Assembly (NCBI RefSeq): GCF_900102635.1
Contig: NZ_FMZQ01000016.1
Span: 1-64,000 of the forward strand
Source: Ectopseudomonas chengduensis
GTDB lineage: Bacteria > Pseudomonadota > Gammaproteobacteria > Pseudomonadales > Pseudomonadaceae
Length of the DNA: 64,000 bases
Reading direction: 5' to 3'
Part shown: piece after piece, positions 1 to 8,444 of the stretch
Layout: each line of letters begins with the position of its first letter
Numbering within the stretch: the stretch's first letter is position 1
Program-made: the position numbers and the translations under genes
The notes under the pieces: model-generated
What the model was told of the DNA's origin: nothing
The model's input: only the letters and a program-made list of their open reading frames with translations
The model's database searches: none

Positions 1-241
1 GCCGCTGTTGCTTGGGCCGCAGCGAATCGGCTTTTAGCGCCTGCTCCAGCGTGGCGTGAAAAGGGCTGAGTTTGTTGAAGATCGCGCGGCGTTGGTAGAC
101 CGGCGGCTTGGCCTCAGGTGCTCTGACCCACTTGCGAATCGTGTTGCGCGCCAACCCGGTGCGCTTGGCTATCTCATGCAGCGACAGCTTGTCGCGGAAA
201 TACATCCGGCGAATTTTGCCCATCATTTCCATACTGATCAC
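1..241 (-). CDS. istA: IS21-family transposase IstA, N-terminal fragment
   Basis: This is the first 80 codons of an IS21-type transposase, cut by the window edge. The protein begins (V/M)ISMEMMGKIRRMYF and carries a helix-turn-helix of the form LSLHEIAKRTGLARNTIRKW, the DNA-binding domain of IstA proteins. Start: GTG at 241-239 has a good AGGAG site about nine bases upstream; the ATG at 232-230 is the alternative. The DDE catalytic core and the partner ATPase IstB would lie outside the window, so activity cannot be judged. Confidence 0.85.
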   Translation of the reverse strand, partial: MISMEMMGKIRRMYFRDKLSLHEIAKRTGLARNTIRKWVRAPEAKPPVYQRRAIFNKLSPFHATLEQALKADSLRPKQQR

Positions 242-347
242 CCTGTGTTCTCCTGCTCAAAAATTGAGCAGAAGCAGTTGAACACCTGGGTCAGTTTTCA
301 GTCGGCAGAACAGCCTCTACTGGGTCAGTTTTCGGTCAGCGGCAACA
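1..347 (-). mobile_element. IS21-family insertion sequence, partial (one end only)
   Basis: Only the istA-side end of the element is in the window; the rest lies beyond base 1. The evidence is a truncated istA reading leftwards and two copies of a subterminal repeat, CTGGGTCAGTTTTC, at 287-300 and 320-333. Repeated subterminal motifs of this kind are typical IS21 transposase-binding sites. The outer tip is placed near 347 because the minus strand there begins TGTTGCC, giving the TG dinucleotide usual for IS21 ends; this boundary is approximate. A perfect hairpin, GCTCAA/TTGAGC, lies at 255-269 between the repeats and istA. Confidence 0.8.
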
Positions 348-604
348 TGCATATCGACTCCGGCACTTTAATGCCGTTTAGACTAGTAGCCTTTGCAAAT
401 AAAGGCAATAAAATGCCTTAAATTGCTCTGAGGCTGGGTATTAAAGGCACTTTAATGCCCATACCGCGCATGGCGCAGTTTGTGCCGCCTGTGCTTCCGC
501 CATTGGCAATATCCATGGTCACTATCGAGAGCACTGATTTCTGTCTGGCGAGGCATCGGCCTAATGTTGAGCCCAACAGAGATTGAATTGGCTTGGAGGT
601 CATG
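348..604. other. Gene-free gap with three phased 14-bp dyads
   Basis: No convincing gene lies between the insertion sequence and the small gene at 605. The gap is AT-richer than its surroundings at its left end. It holds three copies of an imperfect palindrome with consensus GGCAnTnnAATGCC: GGCACTTTAATGCC at 362-375, GGCAATAAAATGCC at 404-417 and GGCACTTTAATGCC at 446-459. Start-to-start spacing is exactly 42 bp both times. They look like operator sites for a dimeric regulator. Nothing recognisable was seen in 460-590. Confidence 0.6.
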
Positions 605-811
605 ATGTCCCGTATCGATGTGGTTTCCCTGGTTGGCAGCGCCGTCCCGGCTGAGCTCAGGTCCGATGGTCATATGGCGTGCTGGCTGGTGATGGTGGAT
701 GGCCAGCCCAAAGCCGGCCCTTTCGCTTCCCGTGAGGCCGCGCTGGCTTGCCAGGCGGTCTGGCTGCTCAGCAGCGCTATTCGTCGTGAGGGCGATTCGC
801 TGCTGGCCTGA
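605..811 (+). CDS. Small hypothetical protein, 68 aa
   Basis: The product begins MSRIDVVSLVGSAVPAEL. I do not recognise a family. The strongest support is a clean GGAGG ribosome-binding site at 595-599 placed five bases before ATG 605; the adjacent ATG at 602 and TTG at 593 are less well spaced. The protein is soluble-looking and has a single short domain with a central GPFASREAALACQAVW stretch. A rho-independent terminator follows at 851-873. The gene stands alone on the plus strand upstream of earP, and the three 42-bp-phased dyads lie upstream of it. Confidence 0.6.
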   Translation: MSRIDVVSLVGSAVPAELRSDGHMACWLVMVDGQPKAGPFASREAALACQAVWLLSSAIRREGDSLLA

Positions 812-850
812 TTCACTGTTTTACCCCGCGCTCGCTCCAGCGCTCCCCTT

Positions 851-873
851 AGCCCGCCTCTGGCGGGCTTTTT
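851..873 (+). terminator. Rho-independent terminator
   Basis: Stem AGCCCGCC / GGCGGGCT with a TCT loop, followed by a T run. It separates the 68-aa gene from earP. Confidence 0.75.
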
Positions 874-919
874 CTTGCTCGCCGGTTAGAATGGCGATCA
901 TCTTCTGAAGGGGCGCAGC

Positions 920-2062
920 GTGGCCAGGTGGGACATCTTCTGCAGCGTGGTGGATAACTACGGTGATATCGGCGTGACCTGGCGGTTGGCCCGACAGTTG
1001 GCGGCTGAGCAGGGACATGCTGTGCGCCTATGGGTCGACGAGTTGGGGGCCTTCGTACGCTTGTGCCCCGAGGCCAGTGTCGATGCTGAATGCCAGCACT
1101 GGGGCGGTGTCGAGGTGCGCCAGTGGCGTGAGCCGTTCCCTGCGGTTGAACCTGCGCAGGTGGTGATCGAGGCCTTCGCCTGTCAGTTGCCGTCTGCCTA
1201 TATCGAGGCAATGGCGGCCAGCGGCACGCGTCGCTTGTGGCTGAATCTGGAATATCTCAGTGCCGAAGACTGGGTGGCAGGCTGCCATGGCCTGCCATCA
1301 CCGCAACCAAGCGGTTTGCAGAAGTTCTTCTTCTTTCCCGGATTCGTGGAGGGCACGGGCGGTTTGCTGCGCGAGGCCAATCTGCTGGCGCAGCGGCGCG
1401 CCTTTCAGGCAGACGCGCACGCGCAGCAGGCGTTCCTGCAGTCGCTTGGCGTGATAAGGGAACCCGGGGCGCGACTGATTTCGTTGTTCGCTTATGAAAA
1501 TGCGGGGCTGGCGGGATGGTTAGATGCACTGGCAGCCGATTCGCAGTCGACTCAATTGCTGGTGCCGCAAGGCAAGGTTTTGGCGAATCTGCAGGCCTGG
1601 CTGGGCGAGGTGCAGTTGGTGCCTGGTGATCAGCGGCAGCGCAGCAATCTGCTGATCCATGTGCTGCCTTTCGTGGCGCAGGATGACTACGACCGCCTGT
1701 TGTGGTGCTGCGACCTCAACGCGGTGCGTGGCGAAGACTCCTTCGTGCGAGCGCAATGGGCGGGGCGGCCATTGCTCTGGCACATCTACCCGCAGGAGGA
1801 AGGGGCGCACTGGGACAAACTTGAGGCATTTCTGGCGATTTATAACGCCGATTTGATGCCCGAAGCCGCTGCCGTTCAGGCTGAATTCTGGCGAGCCTGG
1901 AATGCGGGGGAAGGGATGGGAACGGTCTGGCCTGCGCTTCTCGAAGTATGGCCGGTACTGCAGCGACACGCCGAGCAATGGTGTGACGAACAGGCCGTTC
2001 GGTCGGATCTTGCCACGATGCTGGAACAGTTTTACCTAAATTGGCTATCATACGCGGCCTAG
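920..2062 (+). CDS. earP: EF-P arginine rhamnosyltransferase EarP
   Basis: EarP (formerly DUF2331) transfers rhamnose from dTDP-L-rhamnose to Arg32 of elongation factor P. This is needed for efficient translation of polyproline stretches in bacteria with an arginine-type EF-P. The 380-aa product starts [18 protein letters not shown]. The two aspartates of the VVDNYGD segment (residues 12 and 16) correspond to the essential N-terminal aspartates of the family, and the [10 protein letters not shown] motif near residue 275 forms part of the nucleotide-sugar site. Start is GTG 920, preceded by an AAGGGG site. The target gene efp follows 34 bases downstream on the same strand, the conserved pairing in pseudomonads. 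Confidence 0.95.
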   Translation: MARWDIFCSVVDNYGDIGVTWRLARQLAAEQGHAVRLWVDELGAFVRLCPEASVDAECQHWGGVEVRQWREPFPAVEPAQVVIEAFACQLPSAYIEAMAASGTRRLWLNLEYLSAEDWVAGCHGLPSPQPSGLQKFFFFPGFVEGTGGLLREANLLAQRRAFQADAHAQQAFLQSLGVIREPGARLISLFAYENAGLAGWLDALAADSQSTQLLVPQGKVLANLQAWLGEVQLVPGDQRQRSNLLIHVLPFVAQDDYDRLLWCCDLNAVRGEDSFVRAQWAGRPLLWHIYPQEEGAHWDKLEAFLAIYNADLMPEAAAVQAEFWRAWNAGEGMGTVWPALLEVWPVLQRHAEQWCDEQAVRSDLATMLEQFYLNWLSYAA

Positions 2063-2096
2063 ATTTCTGTACCTCCCGCATATTTCGGATATTCGC

Positions 2097-2669
2097 ATGA
2101 AAACTGCACAAGAAATGAGAGTCAACAGCGTGGCCCTGATCGATGGCCAGCCGTGGCTGATCCAGAAGGCCGAGTTCACCAAGTCCGGTCGTAACAGCGC
2201 CATCGTCAAGATGAAGCTGAAGAACCTGCTCAACGGTTCCAAGACCGAGACCGTCTACAAAGCCGACGACAAGATGGAGCCGGTGATTCTCGAGCGCAAG
2301 GAAGTGAACCTGTCCTACATCAGCGGTGAGGACTACGTGTTCATGGATCCGGAATACAACTCCTACGAGCTGCGTTCCGAAGATCTGGAAAGCGTTCTGC
2401 CGTTCATCGAAGAAGGCATGAGCGACGTCTGCGAAGCCGTGTTCTTCGAAGGCAAAGTGATCTCCGTCGACCTGCCGACCACCATCGTCCGTCAGGTTGT
2501 CTACACCGAGAACGCTGCTCGTGGCGACACTTCCGGCAAGGTCATGAAGCCTGCCAAGCTGCGCAACGGTACCGAGATCAAGGTTGCTGAGTTCGTCGAC
2601 ATCGACGACTGGATCGAGATCGATACCCGTGACGGTTCCTACAAGGGCCGCACCCAGGCTCCGGCCTGA
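2097..2669 (+). CDS. efp: Translation elongation factor P (arginine type)
   Basis: EF-P binds next to the peptidyl-tRNA and relieves ribosome stalling at consecutive prolines. The 190-aa length is standard. The modification loop reads [12 protein letters not shown], putting arginine at position 32 where E. coli has lysine; this matches the EarP rhamnosylation pathway encoded just upstream. KOW-like N-terminal and OB-fold domains appear intact, ending in the typical [11 protein letters not shown] region. A strong terminator follows at 2687-2712. Confidence 0.97.
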   Translation: MKTAQEMRVNSVALIDGQPWLIQKAEFTKSGRNSAIVKMKLKNLLNGSKTETVYKADDKMEPVILERKEVNLSYISGEDYVFMDPEYNSYELRSEDLESVLPFIEEGMSDVCEAVFFEGKVISVDLPTTIVRQVVYTENAARGDTSGKVMKPAKLRNGTEIKVAEFVDIDDWIEIDTRDGSYKGRTQAPA

Positions 2670-2686
2670 GCTTAAGCTGCACGAGA

Positions 2687-2712
2687 AACCCGGCCTAGGT
2701 GCCGGGTTTTTT
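2687..2712 (+). terminator. Rho-independent terminator of efp
   Basis: Perfect 8-bp stem AACCCGGC / GCCGGGTT with a 6-base loop followed by TTTT. Confidence 0.85.
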
Positions 2713-2768
2713 GTGGCCGTCACGCGGCGGTTTCCGTGGGGCGCGCGGTGCACCCTAGGGTCATGATC

Positions 2769-3731
2769 TTACTGCTGCGCGATGGCCAGGCTGGTTTGCA
2801 GCGCCTGGTCCCATGGTGGCGGAAAGCCGAAGCGCTGCTTCAGGAAACTCAGCAGCAGGCGTGTCCGCGGGCTGGCTTCGCGTTCCAGGCGCAGGGCGTA
2901 GATGCTCACCGGCTCGACGGGCGGTAGGCCCTGTTCGCAGAACAGCGGGATCAGCTCGCCACGTTGCAGATGCTCGCTGCTCATCCAGGTGGGCAGGTGG
3001 GCCACGCCAATGCCGGCGAGGGCGCTGAATAGCAGGGTTTCTGCGTTGTTGCTGGTCTGGCGCAGGCGCTTGGGCTTGCACAGCTGCAGCTTGCCGTCGA
3101 CTTCGAAACGCCAGGCGTAAGGTGGCGCCAGGCTGTCCCAGTCCAGGCCGTCGTGTTGTTCCAGCTCTAGCGGGCTGCGTGGAATGCCGCGTCGACGCAG
3201 ATACTCCGGGCTGGCGCAGACGATGCGCGTCATCGACGCCAGCGGCGTGGCCACCAGGCGGCTGTCGGGCAGGGGGCCAATACGCACGACGATATCCACC
3301 TCGCCCAGGTGTTCGCCCTGTAGGTCGATGAAGCTGTCGATCAGGCGCAGTTGCACGTCCAGGCCGGGATTGGCGCGCAGGAACTCGGCAATCGCCGGAG
3401 CCAGGTGGCGGCGCCCAAAGGGGGAGGGGGCGTCGATGCGAATCAGGCCTTCCGGTGCACTGCTCAACGACACCGCTTCGGCGCGGGCCAGGTGCAGCTC
3501 GGCGAGGATGCGCCGGGCGCGCTCGGCGAAGGCCAGGCCCGCCGGGGTGACGCGTACCGCATGAGTCGTGCGACTGAACAGACTGCTGCCCATGGCGCGC
3601 TCTAGGGCGTCGATGCGCCGTGCCACTGCCGAAGGCGTGAGCGGATGGCGCCTTGCCGCTGCGGAGAAGCTGCCGGTCTCCAGCACGTCGAGAAAGAGTT
3701 CCAGTTGGTCGGTCAGTGCATCGGGGTTCAT
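2769..3731 (-). CDS. LysR-family transcriptional regulator
   Basis: 320-aa LysR-type regulator. An N-terminal winged HTH (about residues 1-60, with FSAAARRHPLTPSAVARRIDALERAMGSSLF) is followed by a periplasmic-binding-like effector domain. Start at 3731 is chosen over the upstream in-frame ATG because AGAAGG lies six bases before it and the family N-terminus fits. It is transcribed away from the TauE/SafE permease at 3832, and the 100-bp divergent gap makes that permease its most likely target. The inducer is unknown. Confidence 0.88.
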   Translation of the reverse strand: MNPDALTDQLELFLDVLETGSFSAAARRHPLTPSAVARRIDALERAMGSSLFSRTTHAVRVTPAGLAFAERARRILAELHLARAEAVSLSSAPEGLIRIDAPSPFGRRHLAPAIAEFLRANPGLDVQLRLIDSFIDLQGEHLGEVDIVVRIGPLPDSRLVATPLASMTRIVCASPEYLRRRGIPRSPLELEQHDGLDWDSLAPPYAWRFEVDGKLQLCKPKRLRQTSNNAETLLFSALAGIGVAHLPTWMSSEHLQRGELIPLFCEQGLPPVEPVSIYALRLEREASPRTRLLLSFLKQRFGFPPPWDQALQTSLAIAQQ

Positions 3732-3831
3732 GGCAGCCTTCTTATGCGAGATAAGCAAAGCCATTGTGCGTTGCTATGCGTTTCCGCGCTAGCCGCGGCT
3801 GATTAACATGCGCCCACTGTCTGGAGGTGTC

Positions 3832-4599
3832 ATGAATCTGTTCGACCTGTTGCTGAATCTGTTGCTGGGGCTGGGCCTGGGGACGCTGGGTGGTTTGTTC
3901 GGCATCGGCGGCGGCCTGATCGCCATTCCGGTGCTGGGCATCGTTTTCGGCCTGGATCAGCAGCTTGCTCAGGGGACTGCGCTGGTGATGGTGGTGCCGA
4001 ACGTGATGCTGGCGATCTGGCGTTACCATCAACGCAATCGTATCGACCTGCGACATGCCCTGCTGCTCGGTGTCACCAGCTTCTTCTGCGCCTGGTTGGC
4101 CTCGCTGTATGCGGTGGAGGTGGATTCGCGCACCATGCGTTGGGCCTTCGTCGGTTTTCTGCTGGCCCTGGCGGCCTACAACCTGCTGCGCATGCTGATG
4201 GCTCAGGCGCCGGCCAGTGGCGAGTTGCGTCATCACTGGGGCTGGTTCGGCGTGCTGGGCGGGGTGTCTGGTGCGATGGGCGGGCTGTTTGGTGTGGGTG
4301 GCGCGGTGGTGGCTACGCCAGTGCTGACCAGTGTGTTCGGCACCACGCAGGTGGTGGCGCAGGGGCTCTCGCTGTCGCTGGCGTTGCCCAGCACCGGGGT
4401 TACGCTGTTTACCTACGCGTTGCACGATCACGTCAACTGGTGGATGGGTGTGCCGCTGGCCATCGGTGGCCTGCTCAGCATCAGTTGGGGTGTACGCCTG
4501 GCGCACTCGTTGCCGGAGCGTCTGCTACGCAGCCTGTTCTGTGGCTTCCTGCTGCTCTGTGCGCTGCTGCTCGCGCTGGAGTCGGGTGGCCGCCTATAG
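3832..4599 (+). CDS. TauE/SafE-family membrane permease
   Basis: 255-aa integral membrane protein with about eight predicted helices. Two related halves each carry a glycine-rich GGLFGIGGG / GGLFGVGGA motif, at about residues 20-30 and 150-160, as is typical of the TauE/SafE family of sulfite or organosulfonate exporters. The start is ATG 3832, directly after a GGAGG site, rather than the upstream in-frame ATG at 3808. It is divergent from a LysR regulator and its 3' end overlaps the next LysR gene by six bases in convergent orientation. The substrate cannot be read from the sequence. Confidence 0.88.
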   Translation: MNLFDLLLNLLLGLGLGTLGGLFGIGGGLIAIPVLGIVFGLDQQLAQGTALVMVVPNVMLAIWRYHQRNRIDLRHALLLGVTSFFCAWLASLYAVEVDSRTMRWAFVGFLLALAAYNLLRMLMAQAPASGELRHHWGWFGVLGGVSGAMGGLFGVGGAVVATPVLTSVFGTTQVVAQGLSLSLALPSTGVTLFTYALHDHVNWWMGVPLAIGGLLSISWGVRLAHSLPERLLRSLFCGFLLLCALLLALESGGRL

Positions 4600-5448
4600 G
4601 CGAAAACCTTCGACGATATGCTCGGCCAGGCATTCGGTGACGGGTGACTGGCTGCTCTCGTTGCGCAGCAGCACGATGCTGGTCAGCGGCAGCAGCGGCA
4701 GGCCTTCGGCTTCGCCGAGCATGCGCAGATCCGGGGTGATCAGGCTTTGCAGCTGCGCAGTGACCGCGAGGCCCGCGCGCACCACGGCGAAGATCGCCGA
4801 CAGGCTGGGGCTGGTGTAGGCGATGCGGTAGGGACGGCTCATCGCATCGAGCGCGTTGCAGGCCCATTCGCGGCAGAAACAGTCGGCGTTGAACATGGCC
4901 AATGGCATGGGGTTCTGTTCATGTGGGCAGAAGCTCTGGGCCACGGCCCAGGCGAAGCGCTCCTGGCGCAGCAGCTGGCCGATCTCCTTGCCGGGCTGGC
5001 GGGTGACGATGGTCAGGTCGAGATCCTGGCGCAGCAACAGCTGGCCGGAGGGTTCGCAATGCACCTCCACCTGCACCAGTGGATAGGCCTGGGCGAAGCG
5101 CGAGAGAATCTCCGGCAGAAAACGCATCACGTAGTCGTCCGGCGTACCGATACGCACGGCACCGACCATATGCGGCTCGCGCAGGGTGTTGAGTACCTCG
5201 CCATGCAGCTTGAGAATGCGCCGCGCATAACCCAGCAGTACCTGACCCTCGGGTGTCAGCCGCACCTGGCGGCCGTCGCGCTCGAACAACGGGCGCTGCA
5301 CCACGTCTTCCTCCAGCCGCTTCATCTGCATGCTCACGGCTGACTGGGTGCGATTGACCGTTTCTGCGGCGCGGGTGAAACCGCCGGTGTCGGCGATGGC
5401 AACGAAGCTGCGCAGCAATTCGGTATCAATACTGGGGTGGAAGGCCAT
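4594..5448 (-). CDS. LysR-family transcriptional regulator
   Basis: 284-aa LysR-type regulator. The HTH region GGFTRAAETVNRTQSAVSMQMKRLEE is followed by an effector-binding domain. A GAGG site lies eight bases before ATG 5448. It is divergent from the DUF1127 gene at 5546 with a 97-bp gap. A LysR gene next to a short DUF1127 gene is a recurrent arrangement in pseudomonads, so the DUF1127 gene is a plausible target. It could also be an autoregulator with distant targets. Confidence 0.88.
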   Translation of the reverse strand: MAFHPSIDTELLRSFVAIADTGGFTRAAETVNRTQSAVSMQMKRLEEDVVQRPLFERDGRQVRLTPEGQVLLGYARRILKLHGEVLNTLREPHMVGAVRIGTPDDYVMRFLPEILSRFAQAYPLVQVEVHCEPSGQLLLRQDLDLTIVTRQPGKEIGQLLRQERFAWAVAQSFCPHEQNPMPLAMFNADCFCREWACNALDAMSRPYRIAYTSPSLSAIFAVVRAGLAVTAQLQSLITPDLRMLGEAEGLPLLPLTSIVLLRNESSQSPVTECLAEHIVEGFRL

Positions 5449-5545
5449 TCATCAATCCTCGAGATGGATCCCATAAGAAACATTCGTTGGATTGATCTTA
5501 AGCCTGACCCGACACTGACGCCAACCCCACAGGGAGGGCGAAAAG

Positions 5546-5770
5546 ATGAAAGGTCAGAAAGGTTATGCGTTGGCTCAGGCCATCCACTTCGAACGGCTGC
5601 CGTCACTGGTCGGCGTATGGCGTATGCTGCGGCGCTGGCGTCAACTGGCTCGCGAGCGGGCGCAGCTGGCGCAACTGAATGATGCTGCATTGAAGGACCT
5701 GGGACTGTCCCGAGCCGATGTGTTGCAGGAGGCCGAACGGCCGTTCTGGGATGACCCGCTGAGAAAATGA
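5546..5770 (+). CDS. DUF1127 (YjiS-like) small basic protein
   Basis: 74-aa arginine-rich protein. The C-terminal half has the DUF1127 signature: RRWRQLARERAQLAQL, then NDAALKDLGLSRADV and a terminal EAERPFW. Small DUF1127 proteins in other bacteria act as post-transcriptional or metabolic modulators; no function is established for this one. A strong GGAGGG site precedes ATG 5546. The EamA exporter starts 24 bases downstream and may be cotranscribed. Confidence 0.88.
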   Translation: MKGQKGYALAQAIHFERLPSLVGVWRMLRRWRQLARERAQLAQLNDAALKDLGLSRADVLQEAERPFWDDPLRK

Positions 5771-5794
5771 GTGGCACATGACGGGAGTTGCTGA

Positions 5795-6739
5795 ATGACC
5801 GCGGTACGCAAGGGCGCCGATTTTTTTCTGTTCCAACTGATGCTGTTGTTATGCGCCATCTGGGGTAGCCAGCAGGTGGCAATCAAACTGGCGGCGGACG
5901 ATATCGCGCCCATGCTCCAGGTAGCGTTGCGCTCGGGTGTTGCCGCGGTGCTGGTCGGCCTGCTGTTGCTGTGGCAGCGCGGCTGGCGCGAGTGGCTCAG
6001 TACGACCTGGCTGGCCGGGATCCTGGCCGGTGTCTTGTTCGCGCTGGAGTTCTTCTTTATCGCGCTGGGCCTGCGCTACACCACGGCCTCGCATATGGCG
6101 GTGTTTCTGTACACGGCGCCGATCTTCTCGGCGCTGGGTCTGCACCTGCTACTGCCCAGCGAGCGTCTGCGTCGCCTGCAGTGGCTGGGCATCGCGCTGT
6201 GTTTCGGCGGCGTGGTGATGGCTTTCGGTGTGGGCGGTAACTGGGCCGAGATCGATCACGACATGCTGCTCGGCGATGCGCTGGGGCTGTGCGCAGGCAT
6301 GGCCTGGGGCGCGACCACGGTCGTGGTGCGGGGCTCGCGCCTGTCCGAGGCGCCGGCCGGGCTGACCCTGTTCTATCAGTTGGCAGTGGCCTTCGTGCTG
6401 CTGCTGGCCTATGCGCTGGTGGTGGTGGACCTTTCCCAGCTGCGTTGGACGCCTGTGGCCATTGCCAGCATCCTGCTGCAGGGCGTGGTGGTGTCGTTCT
6501 TCACCTACCTGGCCTGGTTCTGGTTGCTGCGCCGCTACCTGGCTTCGAACATGGCGGTGTTCTCATTCATGACACCTCTGTTTGGCGTCACCTTCGGCGT
6601 GCTGGTGCTGGACGAGCCACTGACCCTGAACTTCATCATCGGCGCGGCGCTGGTGCTGTCGGGTATCACTCTGGTCAGCAGCGAGGCTTGGTTGCGTCGA
6701 CGTCTGTCCGGCTGGCGTGGCCTGCCTCAGCAACCCTGA
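5795..6739 (+). CDS. EamA/DMT-family transporter
   Basis: 314-aa member of the drug/metabolite transporter superfamily with ten predicted helices formed by two EamA repeats, the second beginning near residue 160 (LGDALGLCAGMAWGATTVVV). Helix 1 has the usual AIWGSQQVAIKLA pattern. Relatives export amino acids or metabolites; the substrate here is unknown. The gene lies 24 bases downstream of the DUF1127 gene and just before the DUF3291 gene, so the three probably form one transcript. Confidence 0.85.
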   Translation: MTAVRKGADFFLFQLMLLLCAIWGSQQVAIKLAADDIAPMLQVALRSGVAAVLVGLLLLWQRGWREWLSTTWLAGILAGVLFALEFFFIALGLRYTTASHMAVFLYTAPIFSALGLHLLLPSERLRRLQWLGIALCFGGVVMAFGVGGNWAEIDHDMLLGDALGLCAGMAWGATTVVVRGSRLSEAPAGLTLFYQLAVAFVLLLAYALVVVDLSQLRWTPVAIASILLQGVVVSFFTYLAWFWLLRRYLASNMAVFSFMTPLFGVTFGVLVLDEPLTLNFIIGAALVLSGITLVSSEAWLRRRLSGWRGLPQQP

Positions 6740-6765
6740 TCATTCGTTTGCATGGAGGCTGGAAA

Positions 6766-7212
6766 TTGTCCGCTTATCACTTGGCCCAACTGAACATTGC
6801 CTGGATGAAGACGCCGCTGGAGTCACCGGAGATGGCTGACTTCGTCGCCAATCTGGAGCGTATCAATGCACTGGCTGAAGGCTCGCCCGGCTATGTCTGG
6901 CGTTTGCAGGACGAGGCGGGCGATGCCACGGCAATCCGTCCGTTTGGTGACGAGGTGTTGGTGAACATGTCGGTCTGGCACGACGTACAGTCGCTCAGCG
7001 ATTACGTCTACAAATCGGCGCATACCGAGATGCTCAAGCGCCGTCGTGAATGGTTCGAGCGTGTCGAGCAGGCGCACCAGGTGCTGTGGTGGGTGCCAGC
7101 CGGGCATCGGCCGAGCGTGGTCGAGGCCTCCGAGCGCCTGGCGCATCTGCGCGAGTATGGCGCGACGGCGCAGGCCTTCACCTTTCGCCACGCGTTCGCC
7201 GCGCCGGCCTGA
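6766..7212 (+). CDS. DUF3291-domain protein
   Basis: 148-aa protein beginning LSAYHLAQLNIAWMKTPLES, typical of DUF3291, which has a ferredoxin-like antibiotic-biosynthesis-monooxygenase-type fold and no proven activity. The start is TTG 6766: there is no ATG in the right place, and GGAGG at 6754-6758 is seven bases upstream. The WRLQDEAGDAT and NMSVWHDVQSLSDYVY segments are the conserved core. It follows the EamA gene by 26 bases. Confidence 0.8.
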   Translation: MSAYHLAQLNIAWMKTPLESPEMADFVANLERINALAEGSPGYVWRLQDEAGDATAIRPFGDEVLVNMSVWHDVQSLSDYVYKSAHTEMLKRRREWFERVEQAHQVLWWVPAGHRPSVVEASERLAHLREYGATAQAFTFRHAFAAPA

Positions 7213-7250
7213 ACTCGTCGGCAGCCAAACTGCCTGATAGGCTGGTCGCC

Positions 7251-8444
7251 ATGACGCTCTCACTTTCTCTCGCCGAAGCCCGCCGCCTGGCCCTGGCCGC
7301 TCAGGGGTTCGGCCGTACTCCACGCGGCGCCATCGCCCACAAGCAGCTGCAGGCGCAGATCGAGCGCCTTGGTGTGTTGCAGATCGACTCGGTCAATGCC
7401 CTGGTGCGCTCGCACTACCTGCCGGCTTTTTCCCGTCTTGGTCATTACCAGGCCGAGCACCTCGATGAACTGGCTTGGGGCCGGGTGCGGCGCAGGCGGC
7501 TGTTCGAATACTGGGGGCACGAAGCCTCGCTGTTGCCGCTCGAGCTTTATCCGCTGCTGCGCTGGCGAATGCGCCGAGCCGCGGATGGGCAGGGCATCTA
7601 CAGCCAGCTGGCGAAGTTCGGCGTGGAGCGGCGTGACGCCATAGACAGCGTGCTGCAGGCCGTGCGCGAGCGCGGTGCGCTGGGCGCCGGCAGCCTTTCC
7701 TCGCGTACCGAGAAGGCCGGCCCCTGGTGGGACTGGAGCGCGGAAAAGATGGCTCTGGAATGGCTGTTCGCTGCAGGTCTGGTCACTGTGGCCGGGCGCC
7801 GCGGCTTCGAAAGGCTGTACGACCTGCCGGAGCGGGTCATTCCCGCGGATATGCTGAATCACCCGGATCTCGATGAGGACGAGGCGCAGCGCCGCCTGTT
7901 GCTGCGTTCTGCCGATGCCCTTGGCGTCGCGACCGAGCGCGATTTACGCGACTACTACCGGCTGGACGTCAGTGACAGCAAGCGCCGTATCGCCGAATTG
8001 GTGGAGGCGGGCGAGTTGTTGCCCGTCGCGGTGCAAGGCTGGCGGCAGGTGGCCTATTGCCGTGGTGAGCCGCGCATTCCCCGGCGTGTTCGCCATAGCG
8101 CCTTGCTGTCGCCGTTCGATTCACTGATCTGGGAACGCGAGCGCACCGAGCGGCTGTTTGGTTTTCGCTATCGCCTGGAGATCTACACCCCGCAGGCCAA
8201 GCGCGTGTATGGCTACTACGTGCTGCCGTTCCTGCACCACGAACGCCTGCTGGCGCGGGTGGATCTGCGCAGCGAGCGCGCTACCGGACGCCTGGCGGTG
8301 CATGCCGTGCATCTGGAGGACGCGGTGTTGAGCGAGGAGGCGCGCCTGGCGCTGAGCGATTCACTGCGAGCGCTGGCGCATTGGTTGGGCCTGGATGAGG
8401 TGTGGCTGGCGCCGAGCGTCAGTCTGCGCGGACTGCTCGGTTAG
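7251..8444 (+). CDS. YcaQ/AlkX-type DNA glycosylase (HTH_42 family)
   Basis: 397-aa protein of the family once annotated as winged-helix or cytoplasmic protein. E. coli YcaQ unhooks interstrand DNA crosslinks and removes alkylated purines. The catalytic QxD motif of the YcaQ branch is visible as Q44-I-D46 in LGVLQIDSVN; the AlkZ branch would have QxQ. Start ATG 7251 matches the family N-terminus (SLAEARRLALAAQGF), although no strong ribosome-binding site precedes it. The end overlaps the convergent LprI-like gene by four bases. Confidence 0.85.
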   Translation: MTLSLSLAEARRLALAAQGFGRTPRGAIAHKQLQAQIERLGVLQIDSVNALVRSHYLPAFSRLGHYQAEHLDELAWGRVRRRRLFEYWGHEASLLPLELYPLLRWRMRRAADGQGIYSQLAKFGVERRDAIDSVLQAVRERGALGAGSLSSRTEKAGPWWDWSAEKMALEWLFAAGLVTVAGRRGFERLYDLPERVIPADMLNHPDLDEDEAQRRLLLRSADALGVATERDLRDYYRLDVSDSKRRIAELVEAGELLPVAVQGWRQVAYCRGEPRIPRRVRHSALLSPFDSLIWERERTERLFGFRYRLEIYTPQAKRVYGYYVLPFLHHERLLARVDLRSERATGRLAVHAVHLEDAVLSEEARLALSDSLRALAHWLGLDEVWLAPSVSLRGLLG

